Assembly: GCF_009765785.1 (NCBI RefSeq) | Contig: NZ_LMUT01000005.1 | Location: 1 to 64,000 of the forward strand | Direction of reading: 5' to 3' | Origin: Granulicella sp. L46 | GTDB lineage: Bacteria > Acidobacteriota > Terriglobia > Terriglobales > Acidobacteriaceae | Length of the DNA: 64,000 nucleotides | Shown: positions 1 through 7,587 of the stretch, piece after piece | Layout of the letters: each line of letters starts with the position of its first letter | Numbering within the stretch: position 1 is the first letter of the stretch | The notes under the pieces: generated by a model | Database searches by the model: none | Told to the model about the DNA's origin: nothing | What the model saw: the letters and a program-made list of their open reading frames with translations, nothing else | Position numbers and translations under genes: made by a program

Positions 1-99
1 CCCTATCCCACCGGCCTCACCGAACCTCCCTCCGGCCTAACAGCCCCCAGAAACTTCCACGCCAACCTCGTCACCCTCTCCATGCACTACGAGTTCTAA
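1..99 (+). CDS. C-terminal fragment of a probable outer-membrane beta-barrel protein
   Basis: Only the last 32 codons are inside the window; the reading frame is open from base 1 to the TAA at 97-99. The visible end is Pro/Gly-rich, then alternates polar and hydrophobic residues (NLVTLSMHYEF) and finishes on Phe, the usual C-terminal signal of outer-membrane beta-barrels. Downstream lie two small cytochromes c and a NapC-like multiheme cytochrome. A role as an MtrB/PioB-type porin that sheathes a multiheme cytochrome is therefore plausible, but it is an inference from context and a very short tail. Confidence 0.5.
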   Translation, partial: PYPTGLTEPPSGLTAPRNFHANLVTLSMHYEF

Positions 100-148
100 G
101 CGAAGGATCAAACCAGAAGCTAATTCATAACCAAAAAGGAGATCGGCC

Positions 149-466
149 ATGAAAACACAACTAAGACTTGCCATGGTGTTCGCAATAGCAGCATGCACGC
201 TCCCCACCTTCGCCCAGAACACCGGTGCGACCACCTACACCTCCAAGTGCCAGATGTGTCACGGCGCAGATGGAACGGGCAATACTCCTGCCGGAAAGGC
301 TATGAAGGTTCCGTCTTTCCTCTCCCCGGCCACCGTAAAGGAATCAAATGCCGATCTCATCGCGGTAACAAAGAACGGTAAAGGGAAGATGCCGGCGTAT
401 GGCAGCAAACTCACCGATGCGGAGATCAAAGACGTCATTGCTCATGTACGAACCTTGCAGAAATAG
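149..466 (+). CDS. small periplasmic cytochrome c (class I, monoheme)
   Basis: A 105-residue protein with a Sec signal peptide (hydrophobic to about residue 20, cleavage near TFA-Q), one heme-binding CQMCH motif (Cys34, Cys37, His38) and a likely sixth ligand Met81 in the KMPAY segment. This is the layout of a c6/c555-like electron carrier in the periplasm. An AGGAG-like ribosome site lies just upstream of the ATG. It is a close paralogue of the next gene (same CQMCHGADG and MPAY blocks), so a tandem duplication is likely. Between the beta-barrel end and the NapC-like cytochrome it probably shuttles electrons. The physiological partner is unknown. Confidence 0.85.
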   Translation: MKTQLRLAMVFAIAACTLPTFAQNTGATTYTSKCQMCHGADGTGNTPAGKAMKVPSFLSPATVKESNADLIAVTKNGKGKMPAYGSKLTDAEIKDVIAHVRTLQK

Positions 467-485
467 CAGGAGCATCAATACCAGG

Positions 486-519
486 CAGACCTATCTCCTC
501 GACGGAGATAGGTCTGTTT
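486..519 (+). terminator. strong stem-loop between the two cytochrome c genes
   Basis: A perfect 13-bp stem (486-498 with 504-516) and a 5-nt loop are followed by TTTGG. It lies 20 bases after the first cytochrome stop codon. The T-tract is short, so it could be a weak terminator, an attenuator that lowers expression of the second cytochrome, or an mRNA-stabilising 3' end. Confidence 0.6.
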
Positions 520-616
520 GGTACAGTACCGCGTGATTTTATTCGTTACCATGGAGCGCACGACGGGCACAGATCCTGGGTCCCGAGCGTCTCAAAAATA
601 CGAAACAGGAGCAATC

Positions 617-931
617 ATGAAAGTCCTTCTGACGATCGCAGCAGCTTCACTTCTAGCCGCATCCTTTGCCACCCCTGCCCTGGCTCAGGGAGCAGGCGCC
701 GCAACCTACAAGGCAAAGTGTCAGATGTGTCACGGTGCCGACGGCCAGCCAACCGCGGCTGGCAAGTCCATGAAAGCGCTGCCCCTCAACTCGCCTGAGC
801 TGAAGAAGGCGTCGACCGCTTCGCTAATCGCTTCGGTAACCAATGGCAAAAACAAAATGCCGGCGTACGCAGGGAAGCTCACCGACGCCCAGATCAAGGA
901 AGTCGTGGAATACACTCGCACGCTGCAGTAG
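617..931 (+). CDS. small periplasmic cytochrome c, tandem paralogue
   Basis: A 104-residue class I cytochrome c with a Sec signal peptide (cleavage near ALA-Q), heme motif CQMCH (Cys35, Cys38, His39) and probable axial Met81 in KMPAY. I chose the ATG at 617 because it directly precedes a textbook signal peptide and follows an AGGAG about 6 bases upstream; in-frame codons further upstream give no signal-like sequence. It differs from its neighbour mainly in a 3-residue shorter loop after the heme motif and in surface residues. The pair could serve different redox partners or simply raise carrier dosage. Confidence 0.87.
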   Translation: MKVLLTIAAASLLAASFATPALAQGAGAATYKAKCQMCHGADGQPTAAGKSMKALPLNSPELKKASTASLIASVTNGKNKMPAYAGKLTDAQIKEVVEYTRTLQ

Positions 932-1174
932 CCACAGTGTAGAGAGGTAGTCACGTCGGGTACCGCCCGGAGAGAAGGGCTAAGCCGCCCTCCTTCCCGC
1001 AGTAACTCTCGAGCTAGCGCCCGGATCGCTCCCCGGACTTGCGCCCACACGGCTGTGCCTCGCTCCACCTGCCACGTCGGCCAGCGCGAACGGCCCGCCG
1101 CAGTCTGAAAAGCAAACGAAAAACTGGAGCAACCACTCGCTCTGGGCAATCACAGGACTCCCAACATCAGTGCA

Positions 1175-1336
1175 GTGACCAGCCTCACAGCTTTGCTCCT
1201 CTGCACCGTGTTACTGCTAGGGACAGTGAATGCATCTCCCCGGGAATCACAAAGCTTTCCCCGGGCTCCCGGCCCCTGTTCATCCCGTGCAAATTGCCAG
1301 GAATCAGGGCCCGGAAGAACAAAAATTCAGCGATGA
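1175..1336 (+). CDS. possible small secreted peptide (doubtful)
   Basis: A 53-codon frame starts at GTG 1175 and ends at TGA 1334-1336, 10 bases before the start proposed for the multiheme cytochrome. Its first 22 residues (VTSLTALLLCTVLLLGTVNA) look like a signal peptide, followed by a Pro/Ser/Arg-rich tail with two Cys. No good ribosome site is visible and no family is recognised. It is the only coding-like feature in the 415-base gap 932-1346. It could be a real small exported protein, or a remnant of a longer N-terminus of the next gene separated by a frameshift. Confidence 0.25.
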   Translation: MTSLTALLLCTVLLLGTVNASPRESQSFPRAPGPCSSRANCQESGPGRTKIQR

Positions 1337-1346
1337 GGCGTCCTTC

Positions 1347-2783
1347 GTGTCCGTATTCAAGAACTTCAAAGAGCAGTGGCTGCAACCCTTCGTCTATCTG
1401 GGCAAGAACCGTCTCAGTCTAATCGGGGGCGCCATTACCACCGCCTGCGCCTTCGTTCTGGTTGGCTTCTGGATGGTCGACGTCCTTGGGCATGGCGGCT
1501 CATCGAATCCCTACATCGGCCTGATCCTCTTCCTGTTCCTGCCCGCCTTCTTCCTCATCGGCCTCATCCTAATCCCGATCGGAATTTTCTTCCAACGGCG
1601 GAAACTACTTGCCAAGGGTGCCCTGCCATCGATCTATCCCGAGATCAACCTCAATGAGCCCGTCTTTCGCCACGCGCTCAACTTTGTCATTATCGCCACG
1701 TTCGTCAACTTCGTGATCGCCGGCGTCGCCAGCTACCGCGGCGTCGCCTACATGGACACCCCAGGCTTTTGCGGCACAGCCTGCCACGTCCCCATGCAGC
1801 CCCAGTGGGCCGCCTACCCGCACTCGCCGCACTCCAACGTCGAATGCACGGAGTGCCACATCGGCAGCGGTGCCAAAAACTTCATCCACGCCAAGATGGC
1901 TGGCACCCGGCAGCTCTACGCCGTCGCGTTCAACACCTTCCCGCGCCCCATCGTCGCGACCCTCTCTGAGCTTAATCCCGCCAGCGAAACCTGCGAGCAG
2001 TGCCACGCTCCCGCTCGCTTCATCGGCGATCGCCTTCTCGTCAAGACCACCTTCGGTGAAGACGAAAAGAACTCGGCGACCAAGACGATGCTCTCCCTCC
2101 ACGTCGGCGGCGTCGACTCCCTCTCCCGCATCAGCGGCATCCACGGTGCTCACCTCTCCAACATCGAGTTTGTCGCCACCGACGCCACCAACCAGACCAT
2201 CATCGCCGTTGACGCCACCGGTCCCGACGGCAAGAAGGTTGAGTACCTCAGCTCCGACTGGAAAGGTCCTGTCAAGGGTATCCGTCGCACCATGGATTGC
2301 ATGGACTGCCATAACCAGGCCGCCCACGCTCACAAAACCGCGGAGGCTGCACTCGATGAATCCATGGCCACCGGCGCTCCCGATCCCTCACTGCCCTTCG
2401 TCCATAAGCAAGGCTTAGCCCTGATTCAGGGCAAGTACATCTCGCAGACCGAAGCCGCCGCTAAAATCAAAACCGGTCTCGAAGACTTCTATCGCTCGCA
2501 GTACCCTGCAATCTGGAGCAGCCAGCACGGCAAGATCGAACAGGCCGCCACAACCCTCACCGCCATTTACGCGACAAACGTCTCCCCGGAGATGAAGGTA
2601 GCCTGGGGCACCTACCCGAACAACATCGGCCATACTGACTCTCCCGGTTGCTTCCGGTGCCATGATGGAAACCACACGTCGAAGGACGCGAAGACCATCA
2701 ACAACGACTGCGCCGCCTGCCATAACCTGCTAGCCGTCGATGAAGCCAACCCCAAGCTGCTGAGCGAACTCAGCCCCCAGTAG
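1347..2783 (+). CDS. NapC/NirT-family membrane-anchored hexaheme cytochrome c
   Basis: About 478 residues from GTG 1347. An upstream frame runs back to ATG 1230, but that stretch is low-quality and Pro-rich. Three hydrophobic segments lie in the N-terminal third, followed by a periplasmic domain with six heme attachment sites: one with three spacer residues (CGTACH, bases 1770-1787) and five standard ones (CTECH, CEQCH, CMDCH, CFRCH, CAACH). NapC/NrfH-type proteins take electrons from menaquinol or ubiquinol and pass them to periplasmic partners; the small cytochromes just upstream fit that job. The gene ends at a strong terminator. The terminal acceptor is not shown in the window. Confidence 0.85.
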   Translation: MSVFKNFKEQWLQPFVYLGKNRLSLIGGAITTACAFVLVGFWMVDVLGHGGSSNPYIGLILFLFLPAFFLIGLILIPIGIFFQRRKLLAKGALPSIYPEINLNEPVFRHALNFVIIATFVNFVIAGVASYRGVAYMDTPGFCGTACHVPMQPQWAAYPHSPHSNVECTECHIGSGAKNFIHAKMAGTRQLYAVAFNTFPRPIVATLSELNPASETCEQCHAPARFIGDRLLVKTTFGEDEKNSATKTMLSLHVGGVDSLSRISGIHGAHLSNIEFVATDATNQTIIAVDATGPDGKKVEYLSSDWKGPVKGIRRTMDCMDCHNQAAHAHKTAEAALDESMATGAPDPSLPFVHKQGLALIQGKYISQTEAAAKIKTGLEDFYRSQYPAIWSSQHGKIEQAATTLTAIYATNVSPEMKVAWGTYPNNIGHTDSPGCFRCHDGNHTSKDAKTINNDCAACHNLLAVDEANPKLLSELSPQ

Positions 2784-2799
2784 CCCCATACTTCCAAAC

Positions 2800-2832
2800 A
2801 AAAGCGGCATCCTTTCTCAGGATGCCGCTTTT
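2800..2832. terminator. bidirectional intrinsic terminator
   Basis: A perfect 13-bp stem (AAAAGCGGCATCC at 2800-2812 with 2820-2832) has a 7-nt loop, with A-tract and T-tract on either side. It sits between the convergent cytochrome gene and efflux outer-membrane gene, so it can stop transcription from both directions. Confidence 0.92.
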
Positions 2833-2875
2833 GCTTGTCCGCTAAGCTTCACTCCTGCGCGCCCCAACTCCGCAT

Positions 2876-4483
2876 CTACGGAGTGCCCGCAACCTGCTTC
2901 ACGGCCGCATTGGTGTTCACCGACTTCGCCGCCGGAAGCTGCGTAGTGTCCCATCCTCCGCCCAGCGCCTGCACCAGCTGCACCGCCGCCGTCATCTCGC
3001 TCACGCGCAGCGTAATCTGAGTTTGCTGATTGCTCAGCAGCGTCGTCTGCGCGCTAATTACGTTCAGATACGGATCGAGACCCGTCTCGTAGCGAGCGTT
3101 CGCAATATCCAGATACCGCTGCGCCGACTTCACCGCCGTATCTTCCTGTTGAATCTGCTGCGAGGTCACACGCAGCGTAGCAATATAGTCTTCCGTCTGC
3201 TGGAAAGCCGTCAGCACCGTCTGCCGGTACGTCGCAACATCCGCGTTATACGTCGCGGTGTACTGAGCGACCGTCGCCTTCCGCAGGCCCGCATCGAAGA
3301 TCGTCTCCGCCGCCGAAGCGCCCACTGACCAGAACAGCGCCGGCGCCGAGAACAGCGACATAATCGTCGACGACTCCAGGCCGCCTCCGCCAGTCAGACT
3401 CAGCGTCGGATAGTATGCCGCCTTCTCCACGCCGATCAGCGCATTGGCCTCCGCCATCGTGCGTTCCGCGCCAGCAATATCCGGCCGCCGCTCCAGCAAT
3501 TGCGAGGGCACTCCCACCGGTATGGCCGGCACGGGCGTCGTCAACGACTTCACCGGCATCGAAAAGTTCGAGGCCGGTTTGCCGATCAGCGTCGCAATGG
3601 CATGCTCGTAGATTGCACGATTCGTCGCAATGCCCGTCGCGATCTCCTGCGCGCCTTGCAGCGTCACCTCTGCCTGTGCCACCGACTCATCGCTGTCGAT
3701 GCCCGTCTCGTACAGCGACCTGGTCAGCTCCAGCGATTTTTTATCGGCCTCCACCGTCTCGTCGTACAAATCCTGTAGCGCATCCTGTCCTCGCAGCTGG
3801 AAATAAAACTCCGCCAACGCTGCCTGCTCAGTCAGCCGCTCGTTCTCCAGGTCCGCCGCACTCACCTGCGAGGCATATTGAAACTCGCGCACTGTATTCC
3901 GAATCTTGCCCCACAAGTCCGGCTCCCACGACACGTCGAACGGCAGCGCTAATTCGTTCGAAGTGACGCCAGCGGCCCCAGATGCAGCGGCCCCGTGCAA
4001 GGCCGCGGGGGTTTTTGTGCGGTTATACGAAGGGTCCGTCGTCACGGTCGGATAGAACTGCGACTTCGCCTCCAGCACCTGCGCACGCGCAGCCATGAAG
4101 TTCTGGAAGAACACCGCGATGTTCTGGTTGTTGATATTGAGCTGTTCTTCAAGCGCATTCAATTCAGGCTCGTTGAAGATCTCCCACCACTTGCCCTTAA
4201 GCGCCGCATCCTGTGGCTGCGCAGGCCGCCACGTTCCGTCCGGAGTAGTTCCCTCAGGCGGATTCGTATACGCGGCTGGTGCCGACTCTTTGAATTCCGG
4301 CGCCACCGCCGTCGCGGTCGGCTTCACATACTTCGGTCCAACATTGCATCCGCTCAGCAACACCGTCGCGCATGCGGCCGCACACGCCAAGTTCTTCGCG
4401 CCAGCGAAGCGGGAAGCGCCTGCCGTCATCTCTTCCAACGTCTTCCTTCTCTTCATTCCCATTCTCATTGGGCCTGCTTTCAT
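2876..4483 (-). CDS. RND efflux outer-membrane factor lipoprotein (OprM/NodT family)
   Basis: A 535-residue TolC-like channel protein. The N-terminus has a lipoprotein signal with lipobox LLSGC (Cys46) followed by NVGPKYVKP, typical of NodT/OprM/CusC factors. Two outer-membrane-efflux repeats follow, with the usual LLERRPDIAGAER block in the middle and the coiled-coil ARYETGLDPYLNVISAQ segment near the end. The start overlaps the stop of the upstream permease as ATGA (4480-4483). An internal Met 10 codons downstream would give a more usual leader length. As the last gene of the operon it provides the outer-membrane exit duct of the tripartite pump. Confidence 0.93.
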   Translation of the reverse strand: MKAGPMRMGMKRRKTLEEMTAGASRFAGAKNLACAAACATVLLSGCNVGPKYVKPTATAVAPEFKESAPAAYTNPPEGTTPDGTWRPAQPQDAALKGKWWEIFNEPELNALEEQLNINNQNIAVFFQNFMAARAQVLEAKSQFYPTVTTDPSYNRTKTPAALHGAAASGAAGVTSNELALPFDVSWEPDLWGKIRNTVREFQYASQVSAADLENERLTEQAALAEFYFQLRGQDALQDLYDETVEADKKSLELTRSLYETGIDSDESVAQAEVTLQGAQEIATGIATNRAIYEHAIATLIGKPASNFSMPVKSLTTPVPAIPVGVPSQLLERRPDIAGAERTMAEANALIGVEKAAYYPTLSLTGGGGLESSTIMSLFSAPALFWSVGASAAETIFDAGLRKATVAQYTATYNADVATYRQTVLTAFQQTEDYIATLRVTSQQIQQEDTAVKSAQRYLDIANARYETGLDPYLNVISAQTTLLSNQQTQITLRVSEMTAAVQLVQALGGGWDTTQLPAAKSVNTNAAVKQVAGTP

Positions 4484-7400
4484 CGCGCCGTCGCCGGAGT
4501 AGCGGTAAAGAGCCTTGCCCGCTTATCTCCCTGGATCTTCAGACGCAAGTTATCCATGAACAGGTAAATCACCGGTGTCGTATACAGCGTCAGCACCTGG
4601 CTCACCAGCAATCCGCCGATGATCGTGATGCCCAGCGGCCGCCGCAGCTCCGATCCCATACCGGTTCCCAGCGCCAGCGGCACCGCGCCAAACAGCGCAG
4701 CCATGGTCGTCATCAAAATCGGACGAAACCGCAGCATGGACGCCTCAAAGATCGAGTCCCGCGTATCCTTGCCCTCAATACGCTCGGCATTCAGCGCGAA
4801 GTCGATCATCATAATCGCGTTCTTCTTCACAATCCCGATCAGCAGAATGATGCCGATGATCGACATCACATCCAGCTCCGTTCCCGTAAGCCGCAGCGCC
4901 AGCAACGCTCCCAGGCTCGCCGACGGCAGCGTCGACAGAATAGTAATAGGATGCACCAGGCTCTCATACAGAATGCCCAGCACGATATACACCGCCCCAA
5001 TCGCCGTCAGAATCAGCCACTTTTCGTTGCCCAGGGATTGCTGGAATGCCTGCAGCGTTCCTGCATACTCTCCATGCACCGATGCCGGAACGCCCAGCTT
5101 CTGTTGAATATCGGTGATCTCTTTCGTCGCCTGCCCCAGCGACACGCCCGGACTTAAATTGAAGTTCACCGTCACCGACGGAAACAGCCCCGTATGATTC
5201 ACCGACAGCGCCGACGTCGACGGAGCATAGTGCATCACGGCATTCAGCGGTATCGCTCCTCCTCCGCTCTTTTGGATCAGGTACACGTCCTTCAAACCCT
5301 GCGGAGACTGCCAGTACTTCGGCGCCACTTCCATCACCACGTAGTACTGATTCAACTCCGTATTGATCACCGACGCTTCCATCTGTCCGAACGCGGCGTA
5401 CAGCGTCGAATCGATCGTTTGCGGTGTAATGCCCAGCCGCGCCGCCGTTGGGCGATCATACGTCAACAGCGCCTGCAATCCATTGTTCTGTTGGTCGGTG
5501 TTGGCATCCTGAATCCCCGGCGCCTTGCGCAGCGCAGTCAGCAGCTGCGGGCCATACAGTTGCAGGTCCGCCGTTGTCTCTGCCTGCAGCGTGTATTGAT
5601 ACTGCGCGCTCGACTGCCTTCCACCAATCCGAATATCCTGCACCGGCTGAAGATAGGTTGCGGCGCCCGGAACCTTCGCCAGAAGCGGCCGCAGTCCGTT
5701 GATGATCTCCGCGGCACTCTGTGTTCGCTCATTCAACGGCTTCAACGCAATAAACGTAAACCCTCCGTTGGTCGCGCCTTGGCCGCCCGTAAAGGCCATC
5801 GCATTCTGGACACCCGGATAGCTCTTGATGATCTCATTCGCCGCATGCACCGCTCTATTCATCGCGTAGAACGATGTGTCTTGTGCCCCCTGCATGCCGC
5901 CGTTTAGAACGCCCGTGTCCTGCTGCGGGAAAAAGCCAAGCGGCACGGTGACTGCCAGATAACCCGTTGCCGCAACGGTCGCCACAAACACCAGCAGCAT
6001 CAGTGCCGGGCGGTCCAGCACCCACGTCAGCGACCTTCGATACCCGGCCAGCAGGCCATCGAAAAACTCTTCGCTCCACTGGAACAGTCGGCCATGTTTT
6101 ACATCCGCCTCGGAGCGCATCACCCGCGAACACATCATCGGCGTGGTGGTCAGGGAGATCACCATCGACACCAGGATTGCCGTTGACAGCGTGATGGCAA
6201 ACTCGCGGAACAGCCGACCGATAATGCCGCCCATCATCAACAGCGGAATGAACACCGCAATCAGCGAGATGCTGATCGAGAACACCGTGAACCCAATCTC
6301 CTGGGCGCCCCTCAACGACGCCTGCATCGGCGTCATCCCATCCTCAATGTGGCGCGAAATATTCTCCATCACCACGATGGCATCGTCCACCACGAATCCA
6401 CTCGCAATCGCCAGCGCCATCAGCGATAAGTTGTCCAGCGAGAACCCGCACAAATACATCACCACGCAGGTCCCGATCAGTGACACCGGAACCGCCACCG
6501 CAGGCACCAGCGTCGCAGGAATATTACGCAGGAAGAGGAAGACCACGAGGATCACCAGCACAACCGAGATGACCAAGGTCCGTTCAATATCGTGTACGGA
6601 GGCCCGGATGGTCAGCGTTCGATCGAGGATCGTGAAGATGTGCATGCCTGCTGGAATCGAGGCCTGCAGCGAAGGAAGCGCCGCCTTGATCGCGTCCACC
6701 GTCGTGATAATGTTGGCGCCCGGCTGTCGGAAGATGATCAAATCGACCGACGGTTTGCCGTTCAGATATCCTGCCTGCCGCACCGACTGTTGCGAGTCGA
6801 TCACATCGGCAACGTCCTGCAACCGCACCGCTCCGCCGTTGTGATATCCCACCACCAGCGGCCTATACAGCGCCGCCTTCGAGATCTGATCGTTGGTGAG
6901 AATGTCCGCGGTCGTATTGCCATTCGATAGCTGGCCCTTGGCAATGTCCGCGTTTTGTCCTGCGATCACCTGCTGCACCGCCGGCAGCCCAATGCCGTAG
7001 CTATTCAGCTGCTGCGGATTCAACTCCACCCGAACTGCCGGCAGGGAAGCGCCCACGGCGGATACCTGGCCCACACCTGAGATCTGCGAGATGCGCTGCT
7101 CGATCACCGTCGAGGCCTCGTCATACATCGCAGGAACATCGTAAACATCCGACTGCAGCCCGATCACCATGATCGGTGAGTCCGCAGGATTCACCTTGCG
7201 GTACGTCGGGTTCTGCGGCAGGTTCGCTGGCAGATACGTGCGCGCCGCATTGATGCCAGCCTCCACATCCCGCGCCGCTCCGTTGATGTCGCGGTTCAGA
7301 TCGAACTGCAGCGTGACGCTCGTCGTACTCAACGAACTCGACGACGTCATCTCCGTGATGCCCGCAATGTGCGCAAACTGGCGCTCCAGCGGTGTCGCTA

Positions 7401-7587
7401 CCGAAGACGCCATGATGTCCGGACTCGCCCCAGGTAATCCCGCCGCCACCGTGATGGTCGGAAAATCCACCTGCGGCAGCGGCGACACCGGCAGCACCCC
7501 AAACGCAATGATGCCCGCAATCGCCACCGCGATCGTCAGCAGCGTCGTCGCTACCGGCCGCTCAATGAAGACGCGTGAAGGGTTCAT
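4480..7587 (-). CDS. RND efflux permease, second of a pair (MdtC-like)
   Basis: A 1035-residue inner-membrane transporter of the hydrophobe/amphiphile efflux RND family. Visible features are the N-terminal FIERPVATTLL segment, the first periplasmic porter block beginning PLPQVDFPTI, the TM4 proton-relay motif FVVDDAIVVMENI, and the repeated second half with QQDTGVLNGG and the terminal LRRPLGITIIGGLLVSQVLTLYTTPVIYL block. Length is normal for the family. It overlaps the preceding permease and the following channel gene by ATGA, implying translational coupling. Two adjacent different permeases match the MdtB-MdtC heteromeric arrangement. Substrates cannot be read from sequence. Confidence 0.94.
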   Translation of the reverse strand: MNPSRVFIERPVATTLLTIAVAIAGIIAFGVLPVSPLPQVDFPTITVAAGLPGASPDIMASSVATPLERQFAHIAGITEMTSSSSLSTTSVTLQFDLNRDINGAARDVEAGINAARTYLPANLPQNPTYRKVNPADSPIMVIGLQSDVYDVPAMYDEASTVIEQRISQISGVGQVSAVGASLPAVRVELNPQQLNSYGIGLPAVQQVIAGQNADIAKGQLSNGNTTADILTNDQISKAALYRPLVVGYHNGGAVRLQDVADVIDSQQSVRQAGYLNGKPSVDLIIFRQPGANIITTVDAIKAALPSLQASIPAGMHIFTILDRTLTIRASVHDIERTLVISVVLVILVVFLFLRNIPATLVPAVAVPVSLIGTCVVMYLCGFSLDNLSLMALAIASGFVVDDAIVVMENISRHIEDGMTPMQASLRGAQEIGFTVFSISISLIAVFIPLLMMGGIIGRLFREFAITLSTAILVSMVISLTTTPMMCSRVMRSEADVKHGRLFQWSEEFFDGLLAGYRRSLTWVLDRPALMLLVFVATVAATGYLAVTVPLGFFPQQDTGVLNGGMQGAQDTSFYAMNRAVHAANEIIKSYPGVQNAMAFTGGQGATNGGFTFIALKPLNERTQSAAEIINGLRPLLAKVPGAATYLQPVQDIRIGGRQSSAQYQYTLQAETTADLQLYGPQLLTALRKAPGIQDANTDQQNNGLQALLTYDRPTAARLGITPQTIDSTLYAAFGQMEASVINTELNQYYVVMEVAPKYWQSPQGLKDVYLIQKSGGGAIPLNAVMHYAPSTSALSVNHTGLFPSVTVNFNLSPGVSLGQATKEITDIQQKLGVPASVHGEYAGTLQAFQQSLGNEKWLILTAIGAVYIVLGILYESLVHPITILSTLPSASLGALLALRLTGTELDVMSIIGIILLIGIVKKNAIMMIDFALNAERIEGKDTRDSIFEASMLRFRPILMTTMAALFGAVPLALGTGMGSELRRPLGITIIGGLLVSQVLTLYTTPVIYLFMDNLRLKIQGDKRARLFTATPATAR

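Noticed and set aside
4549-4558. TTATCCATGA, resembling a DnaA box
   Set aside because: It lies inside a permease gene, has mismatches to TTATCCACA and has no neighbouring boxes.
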